Source: Cudoniella acicularis (Eukaryota > Ascomycota > Leotiomycetes > Helotiales > Helotiaceae). From it: DNA of 34,162 nucleotides. Under the pieces are notes generated by a model. That model ran no database searches and had not been told where the DNA came from. It saw nothing but the letters and a program-made list of their open reading frames with translations. The stretch covers positions 1 through 34,162 of the forward strand of contig JAAMPI010000506.1 in NCBI GenBank assembly GCA_013054445.1, in the 5' to 3' direction. A program made the position numbers and the translations under genes. Shown here piece by piece: positions 8,821-20,073 of the stretch. Numbering within the stretch: the stretch's first letter is position 1; every line of letters starts with the position of its first letter.

Positions 8821-10826
8821 AGTTGAACAGCCAACCAGCCGATCAGCCGCAATCGGGCTAGGTGAACGTATTTGATGAAGTGGTTGAGAATGGCGATTTG
8901 CTTGAGTTGCAAGAGTGAGAGAGTCAAAGAGTTGATGTAGAAGAGACTGAAGAGTGTTGGAGGCATCGGCTGCTGAGCTGTGCGCAGAAAGCCAACTGCT
9001 TGCTCGCCAGGCTGTGCTCTTGATACTTGGTTGTGCAATGCTCATCCACGTCTGAGTATCTGAGTGGAAGACCTGGCGCATGCATCAAAGATACAGCTAC
9101 CTGCACCACTGAAACCAGTTCTTGGAGCCGTACCGATTGCTTGGAGAGAACAAAAATTCAGAAAAGCAGACACAGAAATATTTGCATAACTTCGTCAAGC
9201 CTTGTTTACGTGAGATCATCTGGTTGGTGACCTGATGAACCACAGGTCTGAGATATTCGGTGAGCGAACAGGATTGGATTTCAGGTCAATCAGTGGAGGC
9301 TTCTCCGCGTCACATAGCCAACCTATAATTCGCCCAGGAGACTATCTCGCACGAGGGACTAAAATCCGCCTTGGAAGTGTGAACTGCATCGATGAGAAGT
9401 TTGAAGGCTTTGAGCCTCCGCCTAGTGGCTTAAGACATTGGACAAATCGTGGAAACGAGTCAGGAAAATGTCCCGCTTGGCCCAATTGAGAATATTTCTA
9501 GCTCGTACGCATCACTGGGTTATATAACTGAACCACTTGATATTAAAACATCTATAAAATGTATCGAGGTCGTTGACTTATATAGAAAAGAGGTAATATT
9601 CCAATGTTTTTTTTTTCTCCGCATCAAAAAGCGGATACTTGCAAAGAAACGGCCAGATGGGGAGACGGTGAAACCCTTCTAAGCCTCACCCACTTCGATG
9701 AGAAAGAGAAAGAAACAAAAGCTAAAAGGTTCCGAGCTTTGCTCAGCAAAAGAAGATTGTTGAGGCTTGGCATCGGGATAAATCAGAACATGGAGGAAAC
9801 CGGCGCTTAAGGAGGTGAGACCTGACCGGCACTAAACTTTGCTTTCCGCAGCTCCGGCTGTTGACTTCTCGCTTCGTTAGTCCGCATAAAGATCAGAAGG
9901 AGGGAAGCTGGGAACCACGTCTCAAACGATAGGGAACAAAAGAAAAGAGGGACAGCCTCACTTTTCTGACGGCTTCGGGGATATCAGGTGAGAGATAGAG
10001 GCTTATAGTAATTTCATAGCAGATTCATTCACTTCGTGCGAATTCATAGCCTTGTAGCTGTTTATGGGCCCCACGTAACCACGTTCGTTACAATTCTTAG
10101 GTATACAATTGTCCAAATGCCAGTTCTAAGTTATCGCTGAATGATGTCCAAGTCAAAACAGGTGGCCCAGCTGACCGCTCCGAAGGTACGCGTGCTTCTC
10201 TATTTATGCAATATACAGGCAGCACCTGAAAGCGATGGTGGAAGCTTTTTGAAACACTGGAGCAGTGAGACTGTGGATTGACAAGTTGACAACCGCGCAT
10301 CGACAGCCGCAACAATCAGCACCGGTGGCTCTCACCTCCAAGGCCGGTTTCGAAGATCGAAATGAGTCCCTCTTATGAACTTAAGCAGTTGGATATCCTT
10401 GTCTCTTGTAGTATAATTCGGGTTTACAGGCGATTACTGTTTCTCATCAATTTCATACGTACCGGCCTCTAGCTAGTATCATTAGTCCCCTGCGTCAAGT
10501 GCGAAATCACTTCAAATGTTAAAGTTAACGATGAAATATTTTCGCTAAGCAAAAAAAATTCTCGTGCTTCTAAACTCAAATATTGATTGAAAAAATAAAA
10601 ATAAAATAAAATAGAGTTTGCACGTTTTTTTAATTCATGAAGTGATGGTTGGTAAGAGAAGTTGGGACAGTCATGCATTTGTGGGCTGCCATAGCTGTTA
10701 ACTGCGCCAATTGTCGCCAACCGTAGGCCGCAGTTTAATCTCACGACGGAGGCATCAACCAACCTCTTCCACATCCCCACTTCGAACCCACTTCGACCTC
10801 CACTATTCCAGCGTACGAACTCTACT
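8821..10826. other. Two-kilobase stretch without a recognisable gene
   Basis: Several ORFs of 60-80 codons occur on both strands but overlap, share no motif and lack a plausible exon structure. The last few hundred bases before 10827 presumably hold the promoter and leader of the next gene. No repeats or RNA genes were identified. Confidence 0.4.
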
Positions 10827-11774
10827 ATGGCATCCGAGGGTAAAGGCAGACGCTTCACGCTTCCGCTGAGGAAAGCGGTTGGGAGCCTTTTCAAGAGGAA
10901 AGCCACCACCAAGGAGGTGATACGTCAGCCTCATTTGGCGTTTAGAGAATACCACAAATACCACCAACGATCTGAGGCGAGTCAGCAGACATACGATACA
11001 AATGTGGATTCGCTCGATACGCTCGTTACGCTCGTAAATGAATTGCCAGACAACGAGGTTACGCATTTTCGGTTGCCTCGGCGTGGTGACCGTTCTGTTG
11101 TCCATCCCAGACCGGAGCGCTGTCGCAGTTTCGATGATGTTGGCGTACCAAAGACCACCGCGAGTCCTGACAGTGGCATTAGTGGAGTGCTCACCCAAAC
11201 GGTCGACGAGGAATATGGCTCCCGCCAGCCTTATTATAAGCTCGATCAACCTTCGAACTACTCACCAGAGATACCTGAACCTGCAGTGATAAAGCAAACT
11301 GTCGTGCGACTACCTCACCCCAGCCAGGACTCTTCACATAAAAGCAGCAGTGTGCCTCATACTGGGATAGGCGGTGGTTATAGCGGTGGGGTCATCCTCA
11401 ATACCAATGGCCCCTCAAAAGATTCGAGAAGGATGACTGGAGTGAAGACCCTGCCAGCCACACCAGAAGATTTCAAATTCAATGGAAACTATCAGGCTTC
11501 GGAAGAGTACAATGACATCATAACAAACGGTATTGCTGCGAATGCTTCCAAGCCTGGGGCAACTCCAAGCTCGCTGAGATCGGGTTGGAGCGGGACGACC
11601 CGCAGGGACCCTTCTGTGACCAATAAGATAAGGGCCATAAGGTTCTCTTATAGTTCTGCATCATCAACTCTAGACGACAGCATAAGCCTCAATTCCACAC
11701 CATCTACCCCCGCACCGGATGGCCTCCCCGAGATCGCAGCATTCAAGTGTGAAGGACTTACTGCAGCTCTCTGA
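10827..11774 (+). CDS. Probable N-terminal part of the retropepsin/C2H2-like protein (frame-shifted)
   Basis: ATG 10827 opens 315 codons that are Ser, Thr and Pro rich and low in hydrophobics, starting with a basic segment (GKGRRFTLPLRKAVGSLFKR) and otherwise apparently disordered. It ends at 11774, 55 bases after the next frame's ATG (11719), with no intergenic space. I find no convincing GT-AG intron joining the two frames. One extra base, for example in the CCCCC run near 11706-11710, would join them into a single protein of about 1,204 aa. I therefore treat this as the N-terminus of the same gene. Alternatively the two overlapping frames are separate genes, with 11719 an independent start. 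Confidence 0.6.
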   Translation: MASEGKGRRFTLPLRKAVGSLFKRKATTKEVIRQPHLAFREYHKYHQRSEASQQTYDTNVDSLDTLVTLVNELPDNEVTHFRLPRRGDRSVVHPRPERCRSFDDVGVPKTTASPDSGISGVLTQTVDEEYGSRQPYYKLDQPSNYSPEIPEPAVIKQTVVRLPHPSQDSSHKSSSVPHTGIGGGYSGGVILNTNGPSKDSRRMTGVKTLPATPEDFKFNGNYQASEEYNDIITNGIAANASKPGATPSSLRSGWSGTTRRDPSVTNKIRAIRFSYSSASSTLDDSISLNSTPSTPAPDGLPEIAAFKCEGLTAAL

Positions 11775-14615
11775 TCAGAACGAGCCATCTAACTCTCTGG
11801 GCCGAGGCTCCCTGATGAAGAGGCCAGTTGCACAACAAGCACCAGTCTCGGTGAAAGAACCCATCAGAGAAGAATCACCGCTTGACTTCTTTAAGGCTGA
11901 TAGTGAAGAGAAAGAGGGGGCTTGTAGCGCGAGCTCCGCAAACATGACTAGTACTCCTTCAAGCCCACTTCAACCTCCTTCCCAATATCTTCCGGACAGC
12001 CAGACCCCATCATCAGTCGATCCAAACCACCCCCAGGTTACGAGTTCTCCAGCAGGTGATCACGGAATTTCGACTCGAATTTCGAGAAAGCTAGTTCCTG
12101 CTAAGATACCTAAAGGTGAAGAAAGAGATTTAAAAGATAGTTCGGGAGGTCTCGAGGCAGAAGTGTCGAAGAAGAATTCCAGTAGTGATGTTACTGCTGA
12201 AGCCAAAATCGACATTGCAGAAGAATTATCCAAGCCAGCCTCAATCTGTATTGAATCCAGCGCAGAATGGAGCGAGGAAGACGAAACAGATTTCATGAAA
12301 ATTTTCTCAAACGTGCCGGTCGTAATTCAGGACTCAATGGGTGATTCTCAGGCTGCCAACGCAATCATCGATACCGGTTCGAGCTCTTCCTTCATTAGCA
12401 AGCACCTTACACAACAGTACAGTCTTCTTGAGAGGCCCTTGTCCTCAGAAGACATCCAAACCTTCGGAGCCTTTGCTGATAGTGAGCACACACCCACGAC
12501 CTTTGTTGCGTTGCAGCTCAAATGTTCAAACATCGGTTTGAACGAATTTGTTCGAGTCCAAGTGAGGGTACTCGATGTCGAGAAATTTGATATCATCTTT
12601 GGACGGCCATTCATTCAAAAACATGGAATCCTTAACAATCTTCTCACTCGACCCCAATCCAATGGTCCGACAAAGACTTTGTTTGTTGTTCAACAGAAGG
12701 ATTCGGATGATACAAACACCCGTGGAACCGATTGCGCAACTCCTGGAGACCCAACTACAGCCTTTAGATCTTCTTGTGCGATTCCATACCCATCTCTTCC
12801 CGAGATTGAGGAATCAATCCCAAATGAAGATCCAGCCACTCTGTTTTCAAATTCCTCTGAACACGAATCCTCGTCGATGGAAGAAAGTGATTCTGATGAT
12901 GAAAGTGTTATCGAGTTTGCTGGCCAGCCTAGCTTCGACGAGATACTTCCCTCGGCGTTCGATGTGGCAGAAAACGAGGAAAAGCTGGCAAGGTTGCTAG
13001 GGCCAATGAAGCAAGCTATGGTAGACAGACTGATGGCGGAATTCATGGAAATATTTGGTCAAAATTGGACTGAAGGGACTCGAAAATGTACTGCCTCGCC
13101 GGAATCGTCGCAGTACATCGCTGAAGACAAAGTATCGTCAAAAAAGTCTCGCAAGGATAAGGTCAAGAAACGATCTCGAGAAACCGAAGATAATGAAAGC
13201 TCTGAAGAGAAGAATGGTGGACCACCGAAACGTCACAGACAAAAGCCAAACCCGGAAGATAGTTCAGATACCGGTAACAGTTTCGCTTGCCCATATCGTA
13301 AGTATGATCCTCGGACATATTGTGCTCATAGTCGGAAGTGGCGGACATGCGCTATGACGGCTTTCCCAGATGTCTCACGAGTGAAGTATGTCTGCCACCC
13401 TCTTTTCAAGCTGACTAGTCACTTATACCTTCCAGATCTCATCTATACAGATCTCACATGATATACCAGTGCACTCGATGTAAAGACACCTTCAGAACTG
13501 AAGAAATGCTGAAAGAACATTCTGGTGCGGCTGTCGAATGTGAACGCTATCAACTCAAAGAGGCGGAAGGTGTTCGAGGTGTGAACGCGGACATCGAAAG
13601 ACGCTTACGAAGTCGGAAACAGGATGGGTCACCAAAAGACAGGTGGATAAAAATATTTACCATGCTTTTCGGAGACAACAATGTGCCGACTCCTTGTAAG
13701 TCTTTTTAGCATTCATTTTCAGTTACCGCCTTGCATTTATATCCAATGAATCCGAATCCACGATGGGCAAATGACATGTTGTCTCGTATGAAAAAACTTC
13801 AGCTAACATTGATTGAAGATTTCGAACCCGTAGTAGAGGAAATGAATTTTATGGGGAATGCCTCATCGCCTGATTCTCGTCAACTAACAGATTTTGAAGA
13901 ATATCTTCGGGAAGAATTACCTCGAGCAATTGAGAGTAATTTACAACGAGCAGCCCAGAACCAACTTAGATCAATTGAAGCTGGCTTGAGACGATCATTA
14001 CATGATATGATTCGAGACTCGCAAGATGAAGTTTTCTCTCGATACCGGTCGAGAATTGCTTCAACTGGCGAGTCATCTTCTACGAATCCCTTCGACGGCG
14101 ATGCTCCTCATATAAGGGGTGAACAATCCACCCATTCTACGGCATTACCGCTTTCCAACGCGGAAACCCCGCCTCAAGAAAGGCAATTAGAACGGTTAGG
14201 ATCATTTTTCAGTCAGCCTCCTCATCAAATGAACCCCCGCCAATCTATAGAATTATCAACGGCCGACACTACGAATCCTCACGAAGACAACGCATTTTCA
14301 GATTCGGGCTATCAGGCGGATTCTGTAATCAACGCAACAGATCCAGTTACATCATGGAACATCATGGACGCTAGAGACCCACAAAGACTTACTGAAATTC
14401 GACTGAGGACCTCCAAAAACCAAGAGAGCTCTGCAATTCCTATCAATGACCTTGAGAGCGACAATAACTTGCTTTTGACGGTGAATGGCGAAGAGAATCG
14501 AGCACCTGAGGCTCCGATGTTCGAGTGCCCAATCACGGCTGAATATCAGCCGTACCAGATGATCACGAATTATGATCACGAGGACATGTGGGCGGGGGTT
14601 GTATTCGAGAACTAG
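11719..14615 (+). CDS. Retropepsin-like domain fused to a fungal C2H2-like Cys/His domain
   Basis: Coding exons are 11719-13385, 13436-13695 and 13819-14615 (907 aa from this start). Introns 13386-13435 and 13696-13822 region (acceptor at 13817-13818) are GT-AG; the second contains a CTAAC branch motif. Residues about 205-310 form a retroviral-type aspartic protease-like domain: IIDTGSSSSFIS with Asp near 218, then FDIIFGRPFIQKHGI. An acidic Ser/Glu stretch and a basic nuclear-localisation-like KKSRKDKVKKRSRE follow. The third part begins FACPYRKYDPRTY and, across intron 1, continues WRTCAM...VKSHLYRSHMIYQCTRC, then LRSRK and, across intron 2, VPTPYFE. These match a fungal family of C2H2-like proteins with a PCPYRK/CxxC start. 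The rest is Gln/Glu-rich and possibly coiled. Likely nuclear; whether the protease domain is active is unknown. Confidence 0.82.
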
Positions 14616-14997
14616 GCTCGTTGACCAGACTCCCTGTGTTAAAAGCAACAGCAGCTTCCGCCATGACACGGGATAGCTGTCAAGATTCTAGGCTGGGGCA
14701 CTAAATTAATGAATGATTAGCTTCAAACAATCCTCTGGAGCAAGCATTAATGTCGACATTTAAGCCCCAAGGCGAAATCTTCACTTGGCCTATCAAATGA
14801 CGTCGTATAGCAGACTGGTTCTGTTCACACAATTGGAATTGGAAAAAGCCTTTCAAATATAAGGTTGAGCCACTGGATACTTGGGCCGTCACGGCCCAAT
14901 AATTCTCCAAAACGCCTTTCAAGTCCTCCAATCGTCTAAAACAAGCCAGTCACGTTGATCTATCGTACAAAGAAGCTTCCTTTACAGCCGGGTGTTG
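14616..14997. other. Intergenic between convergent coding regions
   Basis: No gene recognised. It should contain the 3' end of the retropepsin/C2H2-like transcript, but no polyadenylation signal could be assigned with confidence. Confidence 0.3.
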
Positions 14998-15345
14998 TTA
15001 CCGGAAAATCCTCTCAAAGGAAGCGATTTCCTTGGCAATTCTAGCCAAACGGTCTTTCTCTGATTCGCATTGTCCTTGCGAAATACGTTCCAGGACACCA
15101 TCGCAGTCATAAAGATAAGAACCTAACCTTCGAGACTCTTCTTTAGGTTTCCGACCAGACCTATGGAGTGTAAGCATCGATGCAGAACGTATTCGGCAAA
15201 GAATAGGGTCGGGTACGTACTTGGAGGCGCGCCCTTGACAGCCTCGCACCTCTGTAGGAAGCCGATTGGTTTCTTGAAGCATCTTGATCGAGCAATTGGG
15301 TACTAGGGCTGCATTGTGGTCAGGTGGATACCCTTTGAGCAACAT
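14998..15345 (-). CDS. Hypothetical basic protein, possibly part of a larger spliced gene
   Basis: An open frame of 115 codons. The C-terminal part (RLGSYLYDCDGVLERISQG through ARIAKEIASFERIFR) looks like genuine helical protein. A well-formed potential intron (GTACGT...CCATAG, 15161-15220, 60 nt) keeps the frame and joins QGRASK to SGRKPKEESR. Another potential intron (GTAAGT...ATGCAG, about 15309-15356) lies at its start, so ATG 15345 may itself be intronic and the exon may begin at 15308. In that case the gene extends upstream, but the upstream frame is then closed by a TGA near 15370. No family recognised. Confidence 0.3.
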   Translation of the reverse strand: MLLKGYPPDHNAALVPNCSIKMLQETNRLPTEVRGCQGRASKYVPDPILCRIRSASMLTLHRSGRKPKEESRRLGSYLYDCDGVLERISQGQCESEKDRLARIAKEIASFERIFR

Positions 15346-15371
15346 TTCTTACTTACGGTGAAGACAGGTTC

Positions 15372-15848
15372 AACGGGTGGAAACAGGGCTAGTGCGAAGC
15401 TGGGAACGATTCAGATCTTCAAGTTGCGATGCGGTGGATGCTTCTCTATTGCTCCACAAAGGAGCATATTTTTCTCTTATACCTCCTCATCTTGCCTATT
15501 TTCACTGCGCAAAATCAACTTCTTCATTCTGAGTCTCCACGCATTTAAAACTTCCCCAGATTTTGCAACAAAATTGTGGCCGGGGTTTCTGAGCAATTGT
15601 TCAGGACGATAGGCCTGTTTGAGCGTATGTGTAAGGTGGAAAATGCGTGCTCGAAGTTTTGCTAGCGTTCTCACTTTGCGATAATTGAGTTTTGCACAAG
15701 TGTGCAAAACTTTTCGAGGCTTGTGCAACCCTGGCTCTTCATTAGGTAAGCAGGGGAAAAGGGGCTGGTGGGGCTGAGAAGATCGTAACGCCGAGTGGAA
15801 AACATCTCGAATGTGCTTGGGGTTGAGAAGTAAGATCTTACAAAGCAC
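15372..15848 (-). CDS. Hypothetical protein, exon structure unresolved
   Basis: The frame from ATG 15848 runs 123 codons to about 15477. Its second half is basic and helix-prone (KVRTLAKLRARIFHLTHTLKQ, then LLRNPGHNFVAKSGEVLNAW). Past a putative donor at the RQDEE region, another frame reads EASTASQLEDLNRSQLRTS and stops at a TGA near 15370. I could not find a splice pair giving the right phase, and the first 50 codons look non-coding. It may form one gene with 14998-15345. Product unknown. Confidence 0.25.
15688..15711. repeat. Near-perfect 24-bp palindrome
   Basis: AGTTTTGCACAA is followed directly by GTGTGCAAAACT; 11 of 12 positions pair. No spacer separates the halves. It may be a binding site or chance. 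It falls inside the weak hypothetical ORF above. Confidence 0.5.
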
Positions 15849-16791
15849 GGTACTTTCTTTTCCTCAGGAAATCTATTCGTCAAAGGTTTCAAACGAGGTT
15901 GAGCACTTAGCTGCTTTGCATAGAAGCCTACCCTGTCCTGGAGTCTTCACAGCGCGACTTCAGGGGAATCGGTGCATTGAAGCAAATTGAAAGCAAGCTC
16001 TTGACGGTAAGTTTCGAAGGGGGTAGATCCTCTTGTGGTAGGTCATAGTTGTGCTGCTAATTCCATACCTTGGTAATTCTTTTGTCGTCCGAGAGTGTAA
16101 TTCGTAATGAAAGGGATAGAGTCATCTTGACACTTCAGACTTCTTGAATATATTTCCTTTGTGATTTGGCCTTTGAAAAAATAATTCTAGAGCATAGTCG
16201 CAATGCAGAAAATTCAGGAATGGAAATCTATTAGAATCTCGTCGCAGCGATTTGAACTGTGAACTTGTTGTGCCCTTTCAATGGGAAGTCTCCTTGAGGT
16301 AATTCCAACACCACAGTTCCTCCACCTTAAAAGTACAGAGTTCCACTTGCCAGTGCTCCTCCACAGCAGAACACAGTTTCAGAAAATCAGAAAATTAGCG
16401 CGGTTTCTGAAGTCGGAGACGAAATCTAAAGTTCAAAACCGCTACTCTCGACGCAAACGATCAAGACAACGGACCTCTTCATTCTGATACGATTCGAGAG
16501 TTACGACTTGAAGTTCGATTTGCGAAGCTGTCAAGATCCACGTCCGGTCCCATCAACCTCATCGATCAATCTTCTGCGGACGAGAGAAAGCAGCATAACA
16601 ATGCCAGTCCCGAAACCAGTTAGCTTGCTGGATCTGTACTCAAGCTTCCTCTTCGCAACCTTACCTGCGATCATTCCACATAAAACAGATTCCTCCAAGT
16701 CACGATGCGTTCTGCCCATTTCTCTCTCCCAGCACCCCACCAAATCGCCTTTGAGAGTCCACCACCAAACCCGCCCCAAAGGGAAAAAGCC
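15849..16791. other. Intergenic and presumed 5' region of the Myb-like gene
   Basis: Short ORFs only, with no recognisable motif. The sequence 16640-16790 is pyrimidine-rich, as common in fungal core promoters and leaders just before a start codon. Confidence 0.35.
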
Positions 16792-17752
16792 ATGGCAACG
16801 AATCAAGGTCTCAAATTCGAACTCCTCCACCACATTCTCACACAGCTTAAAGAGAAAAGCCTCCTTAATAAACGGAACATCAATTATGAGCGTATAGGGC
16901 AGGAAATGCAGATTACGCAGAGGGCTACTAGGTTCGTTTTCTTTCCTTTTCTAGTTTTGGTGGGGGATAAGAATAAAGGAGGAAGAGGGAAAGAAGGGCT
17001 AAAGACAAAATAGGGAACAATTCATGAAATTATTGGCCGAGATAGAAAGTGGTGTTCTTTGGGGTGGTGTGCCGGCTATACCAAGGGTGAGAGCCCCTCC
17101 GAGGCCAAGGCGGGCTGCTGCTGCTGCTAGAAAGCCGAGGGTGAAAGAGGATGCTGAAATCAAAGCGGAAATCAAGGAGGAAGATAGTGAGAAAGGCGCC
17201 AAGAAAGCTAGTAAGAGGAAGAAGAGAGTGAGATTTATCAAGAAAGAAGAAGAAAACAGTGATGGCAAAATAAGTGATGGGGATGGATCACAAACACTTA
17301 ATGGAGATGAGGATATTGCGAGAAGACCCAGGAAGTTCGTGAGGTTTGAAGATGGATCGAGGCTGGAGGTGTTGGAACAAGGCGAAGGAAATGAGCCTGT
17401 GATGAGTGGTGGACTCGGGGAGTTTGATATCGCTATCGATAGGGAGGGCGAGAGGGGTTTTGTTGACAGTGTTGGGGTGGATGTCGCGGCTCCGAAGATC
17501 AAGATCGAGAAGTGCAGTGATGATGAAGTTGTTGGTGTGGGTTTCATAGGTCCGAAGATCAAGATTGAAAGGTGCTGTGATAGTGAGGGTGAGGGTTTCT
17601 ATTTGGGTGCGGGAGGCAAAGATGCCTTGATTCAAGAGTGGCTTGGTAGGGTTGATGATGCAGGTACTGGTGGGGTGTACCTCAAGGACGAAGAGGGATT
17701 GCGAGCTGGGGCTTACATCAAGGTTGAAGAGGATGATGAATGTGAGGCTTGA
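16792..17752 (+). CDS. Myb/SANT-like small nuclear protein with repeated SUMO-consensus motifs (paralogue A)
   Basis: Exons 16792-16931 and 17014-17752, joined by a GT-AG intron of 82 nt, give 292 aa. The N-terminal 50 residues (LKFELLHHILTQL ... INYERIGQEM, then REQFMKLLAEI across the intron) form a helical segment like those in many small fungal Myb/SANT-like proteins. It aligns with the proteins starting at 28187 and 29363. The rest is low complexity: Arg/Ala-rich basic blocks and acidic stretches. Eight psi-K-x-E/D motifs are visible at about Lys 91, 97, 101, 123, 190, 210, 251 and 263, including two copies of PKIKIE followed by acidic residues. The protein ends IKVEEDDECEA. A nuclear, SUMO-modified chromatin or transcription role is inference. 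The upstream ATG at 16705 is in frame, but I prefer 16792 because homology starts there. Confidence 0.7.
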
Positions 17753-18054
17753 GCTTGCGTTTGCGTTGGCGCTTTGGGTAACTTGCTTAGTGTTTTGCTT
17801 TGGGGTAATCATTTGCTAGAGTATGGCGTTAAAAAAAAATGCGATGACGATCTGTTCAATATCATGAAATTAGAGGCGATAAGTTAGGTAACAAGTGTTT
17901 GGGTACCGATTCTGCTTTGAGACGAGGAAAGAATATCGAAATTTCTAGTAAATGTCATTTCAAGACTCCGAACTCTATATATGCAGCTATTAGCTAACCT
18001 TTTCTTGCTTAGAATCTATGAAGACCTGTCAAACTCTATTGATCTTCCTCGTTA
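17753..18054. other. Intergenic between convergent genes
   Basis: Contains an A9 run near 17831. No gene recognised; it holds the 3' ends of the Myb-like gene and the ferric reductase. Confidence 0.35.
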
Positions 18055-20073
18055 TCAGGTGAAGGATTCTTCCCAGAAATCAACCTTTATGCCTCTCCCC
18101 ATGAACCCTCGACTTGCATGCCGCACACAATCCCCCAGTTTGCCGGCCCGCACACACCTATACTAACTGCGCCAATCCGGTCTTCAACCTCCCGTTTGAC
18201 GATTTCATGCACATCCGGCCGTCTGTACTGAATCTCTGTTCCAACTCTGTACCGTAGAACCCTCTTAGACTCTTCAGTTTCTTCTACAATCCCCTCTTGC
18301 TGCGTAACATAGAGCAGTACCTTGACCTCAACGCCACTCTCGAACTCTATTCGAGAAGCTTCAGAAAGCGCAACAACTTCTTCCAGCCACTCCCTACACC
18401 ACTCAAGCATTATAGCTTTCTTCACGCTCCAAACAAGAATCACCTTCTTCGTTGAACATACCCCTGCCATGGAGCTATCAACGAGATCTTTCATGAGCGA
18501 TATCTGGTGAGTGATTCCGACTCCACCGGCAAATAGCAGCACGGTACCATAACTCCGTAGAAACTCAGCGCCACCATACGGGCCTTCAATGTATGCAGTC
18601 ATAGTAGCCACACCAGATGGGGACGCCATAGCGCGGTTGTAGAGTGAAGAAGTCATACCACCCCGCGCTGAAATGATGCACGAGATATTCGATCCTCCTC
18701 TGTGCCGTGGGGAAAAGTCCGCCTCGATTCCCCTGCTAGCAGTAGAAAACGAGCTGGACTCAACGGGAGTGGGGCCTTGCATCGTTTCCAAGGGGCTGTT
18801 GGGGCTTGACCACGCGATGCTGAAAGGGTGTGACATGTGCCCCGAGATGCGGGGTATATAGGCGTAGATATGGGACCCTGGTGCGGGTTTCCACGCTCGC
18901 GGAGTCTCAAAGGTTATCCGACAGGCGCCACCTTCCAAGGCTTTAACATGGGCTTTGGTGACCCCCTGATGGCTCACGTTACACCGAAGGATGGAATATA
19001 TACGGAGAAACCGCTCGCAAGCCCAGAGACATATGAGGAGATAGAAGATCGGAACTTGTGGTAGTTTGTGATACCATACGTGAAGGAAACCGCCGATCAA
19101 TGCGGCGATGGCGAGGACTTGGTGAACGTGGAGGAAAATTTCGTACATTGCATGACGAACCAGGGAGGGAGACTGGAAGAGAATGGCGACCATGGAAACC
19201 ACGGAGACAAGTCCAGATATAATGAAATTAGAACCGAGGCTTTCATTGATACCTTGAAGGCCAACTGCGTCAAACACGTTAGCTCCCCAGATGAAGGTAT
19301 GCGCTAGGATCTCGACGAGAACGATCCGACCTAGCCATCGATGGAAGAGGTTGAAGGTGTCGAAGCTGATCCCGAGAATGCCAATCAAGGGGTTGTTTCT
19401 TGCGCAGAAGAGAAACAGAGGAATCATATTTAGGACTGCAAGATGAGCTGTGCGCCCGCGGATCTCGGCAAGAAGCGCGGCTCGTGGCTGGGAATTGTAA
19501 TCGAGAAGACAGCAGTAGATGATATTTGTGAGAGCGTAGAAAGATAGGAATAGTGTATGAAGCCTGGATGGAATAGTTCCTATTTTGACTCCCTTGAAGA
19601 GATGAAGCTCTTCATTGTGTTTCTTTTGGAAAAGGGGAGCAACAAGGAGGTATTTTTGGATGTTCGACCAAATTGTGCTCTCTTGTTCCCAGAATTTGAG
19701 TCGTTTTCGATTCGAGTCAATCGTTGTGAGGAGTCGGAGGTAGGACTGGGTGAAAAATAGGAGCCGAAGGAGGAGTGTCAAGAGAATAAGAAATCCCAGG
19801 GACAACAACAGAGACATTCTTTTGAGTTGTTAGACAGTGAGACTTTAACTGGGGGGGTGGAAGGTAGTTGAGAACGAACCCCGTGATGTCATTTAACCAG
19901 AGATTAACTCCCGTGAGTCCTTGAGTGTATGGAAGAATGCTATTGGAAGTTTCATTGGCAGACCGAGCTAGAATGGCATTTCTGTAGAATTCAGACATGG
20001 TTCTTGGTAGAAGGGGCGTCGAGAGAGATTGCAGCATAGCGAGTGGTGAGAGAAAAAGGGCCGCTGCCAACAC
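18055..20073 (-). CDS. FRE-type ferric/cupric reductase, transmembrane, one frameshift near the C-terminus
   Basis: Exon 1 is 20073-19880 and exon 2 is 19818 downward, joined by a 61-nt GT-AG intron. Exon 1 carries a signal-like start (MLAAALFLSPLAMLQ) and ILPYTQGLTGVN, an extracellular segment seen in FRE proteins. Then come several membrane helices with the haem-ligand histidines (LFHRWLGRIVLVEILAH and HVHQVLAIAALIGGFLH), FAD-binding HPFSIAW, and NADPH-binding EGPYGG with LLFAGGVGITH. These reduce extracellular ferric or cupric ions using cytosolic NADPH for uptake. The frame ends early at 18087-18089 as VCGPANWGIV. In the other frame the expected tail GKLGDCVRHASRGFMGRG and VDFWEESFT follows to TGA 18055-18057. 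One missing base at about 18144-18150 (GGGCCGG) explains this, and the corrected length is 652 aa, normal for the family. Confidence 0.92.

Noticed and set aside
8821..9081. N-terminal extension of the small secreted protein
   Set aside because: The in-frame upstream codons show no motif, and ATG 8820 begins a proper signal peptide.
13696..13722. A 27-nt intron in the retropepsin/C2H2-like gene
   Set aside because: It keeps the frame but is too short for the spliceosome. The longer intron ending at 13818 has a CTAAC branch site and yields the family motif VPTPYFE.
16999..17562. Ser/Leu/Pro-rich minus-strand ORF of 187 codons
   Set aside because: It is antisense to the Myb-like paralogue A exon and its composition simply mirrors that low-complexity sequence.
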